A stretch of DNA of 64,000 nt, taken from positions 1 through 64,000 of the forward strand of contig PGTK01000004.1 in the NCBI GenBank assembly GCA_002794705.1. Reading direction: 5' to 3'. The stretch comes from Candidatus Thermofonsia Clade 1 bacterium. Its GTDB lineage: Bacteria > Chloroflexota > Anaerolineae > Aggregatilineales > UBA2796. The position numbers and the translations under genes were made by a program. The notes beneath the pieces are model-generated. The model saw only the letters and a list, made by a program, of their open reading frames with translations. It did no database searches and was not told the DNA's origin. Shown one piece after another: positions 60,469-64,000 of the stretch (the first letter of the stretch is position 1; every line of letters begins with the position of its first letter).

Positions 60469-60604
60469 GGTCAAAGGGCGCCGCTGCCCGGATGCACGGC
60501 GCAAGGTCACCAGACCTTCGGGGGAAGATCGGTGCAAGTCCGACGCTGTTCCCGCAACGGTAACGCCTGAGCGCTCAGGCGAAGCCCGAATGCCCACTTT
60601 GACC
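60469..60604 (+). ncRNA. Cobalamin riboswitch
   Basis: The element is closed by a P1 helix (GGTCAAAG 60469-60476 with CTTTGACC 60597-60604). It contains GGTGCAAGTCCGACGCTG, CCCGCAACGGTAA and the B12 box AAGCCCGAATGCC (60582-60594). It precedes a terminator and a B12/siderophore-type ABC transporter, so binding adenosylcobalamin probably lowers expression of the transporter. Confidence 0.93.
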
Positions 60605-60645
60605 CTATAGCCGTGTTTCACCTTCGTGGACAAAGGGGAGCGCGT

Positions 60646-60777
60646 ATGGATGTCTATACCTCCATGCTGTCTTGCCCGCCACTAGGCGGGTTTTTTTGTA
60701 ATCGGCGCGCCACACAGCATGGCGCGTGCATCCTTTGCCCAACCCGTTCGATAAGCATACTGGGAGAGGATGTCTAA
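60646..60777 (+). CDS. Candidate 43-codon leader ORF through the terminator
   Basis: ATG 60646-60648 follows a strong AAAGGGGAG site by 5 nt. The frame encodes MDVYTSMLSCPPLGGFFC and continues, cysteine-rich, to TAA 60775-60777, 3 nt before the ATG of the binding-protein gene. It reads straight through the terminator hairpin at 60675-60697. A ribosome translating it would prevent the hairpin and couple to the next gene. The product matches no family that I know and may exist by chance. Confidence 0.4.
   Translation: MDVYTSMLSCPPLGGFFCNRRATQHGACILCPTRSISILGEDV
60675..60697 (+). terminator. Terminator between riboswitch and transporter genes
   Basis: CCCGCC (60675-60680) pairs with GGCGGG (60685-60690), followed by seven T. 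It is the likely expression platform of the riboswitch. Confidence 0.85.
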
Positions 60778-60780
60778 CCG

Positions 60781-61971
60781 ATGAAAATCGCCAAATTCAG
60801 CCTGCTGATCGCCCTAGTTCTGGCAGTTGCCCTGAGCAGCGCGCCCAGCATCTATGGGCAAGAGTCAAATCCGACTGAGTGCCTCACCAACTTCGATCCG
60901 AATGTAGATTACTTCCCGCAGAAGAGCGCGATCGCCTTCGCTACGGGATTCAGCGTTGAATACAACAAGCACTACAAAGTGGTGCGCGTGACGCGCCCAT
61001 GGGCGGGCGCCGAAAGTGGCTTCACCTATGTGCTGGTGCAGTGCGGTGCGCCCGCGCCAACTGATGAGGCGCTGAAAGACGCTACAGTGGTCGAGATTCC
61101 GATAAAGTCACTTATCAGCATGTCCACCACGTACCTGCCGCACTTGGTGGAACTCGACGTGCTGAACGCGCTTGTCGGCGTGGATACGCTGCAGTACATC
61201 TCATCACCTGAAGTGGTTGCGCTGGGCAAGGCGGGCAAGCTGACCGAAATCGGGAGCGGCGCCCAAGTGGACGTGGAGCAAGTCGCTCTGCTCAACCCTG
61301 ACCTGATCATGACCTACGCCAGTGGCTTCCCCGACTTTGACGCGCATCCCAAGCTGATCGAGGCGGGCTACAAAGTGGCGCTGAACGGCGAGTTCGCTGA
61401 GAATACGCCGCTCGGTCGCGCTGAGTGGATCAAGTTCACGGCGCTCTTTTTCAACGCGGAAGGGCGCGCCAATGCCTACTTCGAGGGCGTTGTGCGTGAG
61501 TATGAGCGCCTTGTGGCGCTGACCGAGCGCGTAAGCGAGCGTCCGAGCGTTTTGATCAACACGCCGTTTCAAGGCACGTGGTTCATGCCCGGCGGCAAGA
61601 GCTTTGCGGCGCGCTTCATACTCGATGCAGGTGCCAGCTACGCTTGGGCAGATGATGAGTCCACTGGTAGCTTGCCGCTCAGCTTTGAGGAGGTCTTTGC
61701 CAAAGCGGGCGATGCCGAATTCTGGATCAACGTCGGCTTTTTCGGCACGCTCAAAGACCTTGAAGCCGCCGACGCGCGCTTCGCTGAGTTCGCCGCCTTC
61801 AAAAATGGCAAGGTCTTCAATAACGATAAGCGCACGAACGAGAATTTCGGCAACGATTACTTCGAGAGCGGTGTGATTCGCCCGCACGTGATCCTTGCCG
61901 ATCTGATCAAGATTTTCCACCCCGATCTGCTGCCCGATCACGAGCTGGTCTACTATCGGCAGCTGGAGTAA
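60781..61971 (+). CDS. Cobalamin/Fe-siderophore-type ABC solute-binding protein
   Basis: The 396-residue exported protein has a signal peptide (FSLLIALVLAVALSSAPSIYG) and the type-III binding-protein layout: YNKHYKVVRVTRPWAG, LPHLVELDVLNALVGV, DVEQVALLNPDLIMTYAS, HPKLIEAGYKVALNGE, GRAEWIKFTALFFN and AADARFAEFAAFKNGKVFNND. Riboswitch control argues for cobalamin rather than iron. It heads an operon with a FecCD-type permease and an ATPase. The lack of a Cys lipobox is notable for a monoderm. Confidence 0.88.
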   Translation: MKIAKFSLLIALVLAVALSSAPSIYGQESNPTECLTNFDPNVDYFPQKSAIAFATGFSVEYNKHYKVVRVTRPWAGAESGFTYVLVQCGAPAPTDEALKDATVVEIPIKSLISMSTTYLPHLVELDVLNALVGVDTLQYISSPEVVALGKAGKLTEIGSGAQVDVEQVALLNPDLIMTYASGFPDFDAHPKLIEAGYKVALNGEFAENTPLGRAEWIKFTALFFNAEGRANAYFEGVVREYERLVALTERVSERPSVLINTPFQGTWFMPGGKSFAARFILDAGASYAWADDESTGSLPLSFEEVFAKAGDAEFWINVGFFGTLKDLEAADARFAEFAAFKNGKVFNNDKRTNENFGNDYFESGVIRPHVILADLIKIFHPDLLPDHELVYYRQLE

Positions 61972-61986
61972 GTGAGGCTACGGGCT

Positions 61987-63081
61987 ATGGCGACGCACTC
62001 TGAAGCGCGGGTTTGGCAATCGGCGCGCCTTGTTGGGAACTTGAGCAGACGGAGTGCCGTTCTCATAGCCCTGCTTGCCGCCCTGATCGGCACGTTTTGC
62101 CTCGTACTGGCAGTTGGCTCGGTCAGTGTGCCGCTAGAGGATGTGCTACGCGCCCTGTCAGGGCAAGCGACCAGCCAACCTGCCTACGCTACGATTGTGA
62201 CGCAGTTCCGTATGCCGCGCGCGCTGACAGCCCTCCTTGCCGGAGCGGCGTTAGCGGTCGGTGGCGTGCAAATGCAGACCCTTTTCCGCAATCCGCTGAC
62301 CGATCCGTTTGTGCTGGGCATCAGCGCTGGGGCTAGTCTAGGCGTGGCGCTAGTGGTGCTGGCTGTTGGCACGACGGGCGCCACTGTGCTAGTCGGGATC
62401 GGCTTGCTGGGCGATCTGGGCTTGGCAGCGGCGGCAAGCATCGGCGCAGCGCTGATGTTGAGCCTTGTGCTGAGCTTTGCACAGCGCGCCCGCAGCATCC
62501 TGACCCTTTTGATAGTCGGCTTGATGCTCGGCTACGCTGTGAGTGCTGTAGTGAGCCTGTTGCTCTACTTCAGCATCCCAGAGCGGATTCAGGCATATAT
62601 CAACTGGACGTTCGGCAGTTTTGGCGGTGTGACGTGGCGACAACTGCCGATCCTCGCGCCGATCATCGTGCTCGGACTCGCGCTGAGCCTCGCGCTGATC
62701 AAGCCGCTGAACGCGCTGTTGCTGGGCGAGGCATACGCACAGAGCATGGGCATCCATCTGAGGCGGGCGCGCATGGGCATCATCCTGAGTACCGCGCTGC
62801 TGGCAGGCGCCGTGACCGCCTTCTGCGGACCGATAGGCTTTCTGGGCATTGCCGTACCGCACCTGAGCCGCATTCTGATCCGCACCACGGACCATCGCTG
62901 GCTCTTGCCGACGGCCATGCTGCTGGGCGCTTTGATCGCCATGCTCGCCGATCTGATCGCGCAGGTGCCGGGCAGGCAGATCATCTTGCCGCTGAACGCG
63001 ATCACTGCCCTGATCGGCGCGCCCGTCGTCTTGCTGATCGTGCTAGGTCAGCGCCGCCTGCGCGACGCCTTCAGCGCATGA
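61987..63081 (+). CDS. FecCD/BtuC-type ABC permease
   Basis: The 364-residue membrane protein has the ten-helix BtuC/FecCD pattern: TQFRMPRALTALLAGAALAVGGVQMQTLFRNPLTDPFVLGISAGASLGV and SFGGVTWRQLPILAP in separate segments, EAYAQSMGIHLRRARM, and CGPIGFLGIAVPHLSRIL. It forms the translocation dimer for cobalamin or ferric-siderophore uptake. An in-frame GTG at 61972 abuts the previous stop, but ATG 61987 has a GAGG site and is preferred. Its stop overlaps the ATPase start (ATGA). Confidence 0.93.
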   Translation: MATHSEARVWQSARLVGNLSRRSAVLIALLAALIGTFCLVLAVGSVSVPLEDVLRALSGQATSQPAYATIVTQFRMPRALTALLAGAALAVGGVQMQTLFRNPLTDPFVLGISAGASLGVALVVLAVGTTGATVLVGIGLLGDLGLAAAASIGAALMLSLVLSFAQRARSILTLLIVGLMLGYAVSAVVSLLLYFSIPERIQAYINWTFGSFGGVTWRQLPILAPIIVLGLALSLALIKPLNALLLGEAYAQSMGIHLRRARMGIILSTALLAGAVTAFCGPIGFLGIAVPHLSRILIRTTDHRWLLPTAMLLGALIAMLADLIAQVPGRQIILPLNAITALIGAPVVLLIVLGQRRLRDAFSA

Positions 63082-64000
63082 GCCAGATCGTCCTCACAGC
63101 CCAGAAATTGAGCGTCGGCTATCGGGCGGGGCGCGGCGCGCCGAAAGTCGTGCTGTGCGACCTGACCCTACAGTTAGAGCGCGGGACGCTTGTCTGTTTG
63201 ATCGGGCAGAACGGCGCGGGCAAGTCCACACTGATGCGCACGCTTGCCGCTGTGCAAAAACCGCTCTCAGGAAAGGTCTACATCGGCGCGGAGGATGTCC
63301 ATCAGCTGCCGATCAGCCGTCTAGCGCGCCTGATCAGCGTTGTGCTGACCGAACGGGCACAGACCAGTCTGCTCAGCGCCTATGAGGTGGTCTCGTTAGG
63401 GCGGCTGCCCTATACCGACTGGACGGGGCGTCTGAGTGAGGCAGATCGGGCAGTGGTGGACTGGGCGCTAGAGGCAGTTGGGGCAACTGCCCTGACTGAG
63501 CGTCCGATCAGCGAGCTGAGCGACGGCGAACGTCAAAAAGTGATGATCGGACGCGCCCTAGCGCAAGAGACGCCGCTGATCTTCCTCGATGAGCCGACCG
63601 CCTTCCTCGATCTGCCGCGCCGCGTGGAGATCATGGCGCTCTTGCGCCGTCTAGCACATCAGACGGGACGCGCCGTCTTGCTCTCAACCCATGACCTCGA
63701 TCTCGCCTTGCGCAGCGCGGATCGCATCTGGCTGCTGGATAATGACGGCAAGCTACACGCGGGCGCGCCTGAAGATTTGGTGCTGAGCGGCGCCTTTGCG
63801 CGCACCTTTGCCAGTTCGGGCGTCGCCTTTGACGCGCACAGCGGCACGTTCAAGCTGTGTACGGAGATTCGCGGCGCGCTGTGTGTGCATGGCACAGGCT
63901 TGCGGGCGCTCTGGGCGCAGCGGGCGCTAGAGCGGGCGGGCTTCATAGTGGCTGAGGGCGCCGCCGAGACCATCGAGGTGAGCGAAGCGGCTTGGCTGTG
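63078..64000 (+). CDS. BtuD/FecE-type ABC ATP-binding protein (cut by window edge)
   Basis: The frame starts at ATG 63078 inside the permease stop and is open to the right edge (307 codons visible). It shows Walker A GQNGAGKST (44-52), a Q-loop region TERAQTSLLSAYEVV, signature LSDGERQKVMIGRAL, Walker B LIFLDEPTAFLDLP and the switch histidine in STHDLDLAL. This is the ATPase of the cobalamin/siderophore importer. A C-terminal extension beyond about residue 250 (CTEIRGALCVHGTG ... ALERAGFIVAEGA) is longer than in usual BtuD/FecE and runs off the window; it may be a regulatory domain. Confidence 0.92.
   Translation, partial: MSQIVLTAQKLSVGYRAGRGAPKVVLCDLTLQLERGTLVCLIGQNGAGKSTLMRTLAAVQKPLSGKVYIGAEDVHQLPISRLARLISVVLTERAQTSLLSAYEVVSLGRLPYTDWTGRLSEADRAVVDWALEAVGATALTERPISELSDGERQKVMIGRALAQETPLIFLDEPTAFLDLPRRVEIMALLRRLAHQTGRAVLLSTHDLDLALRSADRIWLLDNDGKLHAGAPEDLVLSGAFARTFASSGVAFDAHSGTFKLCTEIRGALCVHGTGLRALWAQRALERAGFIVAEGAAETIEVSEAAWL

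Overview
The window looks like a chromosomal segment of a Chloroflexota bacterium, probably Anaerolineae-like. This is inferred from moderately high G+C, Chloroflexi-style solute-binding proteins with few or no partner permeases, Pro/Thr-rich wall or membrane linkers, zinc-ribbon/FHA and STAND-TPR proteins, and no outer-membrane genes. No rRNA or tRNA gene was seen. Genes lie on both strands in short operons. Recognisable SD sites and sigma-A-like promoters are common: -35 TTGCGC/TTGnCn, -10 TATAnT or TACAAT, about 30-60 nt before the start codon.

Layout. 1-6.2 kb: a secreted fragment, a Cas6-like N-terminal relic, a G-rich dispersed repeat, then an AttEFGH-like operon (ATPase, TolB-like protein, FtsX permease, AttH-like protein) on the minus strand. 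6-14.6 kb: a PQQ-type sugar dehydrogenase, an orphan ABC-2 permease, a lipoprotein, a double thioredoxin, a PHP phosphatase, a clan-A glycosidase, a response-regulator/kinase hybrid, a zinc ribbon and a cNMP-binding protein. 14.7-22.7 kb: dihydrolipoyl dehydrogenase, a large DUF4062-like STAND-TPR protein, an anchored SUMF1-type protein and transketolase. 22.9-29.4 kb: a small membrane protein and two paralogous family-5 solute-binding proteins flanking a RelE-UvrD fusion. 29.4-32.1 kb: a coupled three-gene cassette with an orphan phage-type terminase, followed by a second copy of the repeat.

32.1-40.3 kb is a xylo-oligosaccharide locus (LacI, solute-binding protein, two permeases, GH3, GH8) with two palindromic LacI-type operators and a large mRNA hairpin between the binding protein and the permeases. 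40.4-44.6 kb is an operon of HTH-HD-CHAD protein, P-loop ATPase and alkaline-phosphatase-superfamily enzyme. 44.7-50.3 kb: ThuA-like protein, GT4 glycosyltransferase, HEAT-repeat protein, RseP site-2 protease and a BMP-family binding protein. 50.4-53.2 kb: a DUF5667-like Pro/Thr-rich protein coupled to a lipoprotein PPIase. 53.2-60.1 kb: aspartase/fumarase, a nucleotide-sugar epimerase, prfA-prmC, an unknown protein, an FHA protein and a second CHAD protein. 60.1-64 kb: a third G-rich repeat, a cobalamin riboswitch, a terminator crossed by a small leader ORF, and a B12/Fe-siderophore-type ABC transporter that runs off the right edge.

The best candidates for new biology are the HD-CHAD/ATPase/phosphodiesterase operon, the RelE-UvrD helicase fusion, the orphan terminase cassette, the DUF4062-like STAND protein, and the riboswitch-leader-ORF-terminator arrangement. 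All functions are read from sequence motifs only; no database search was run.
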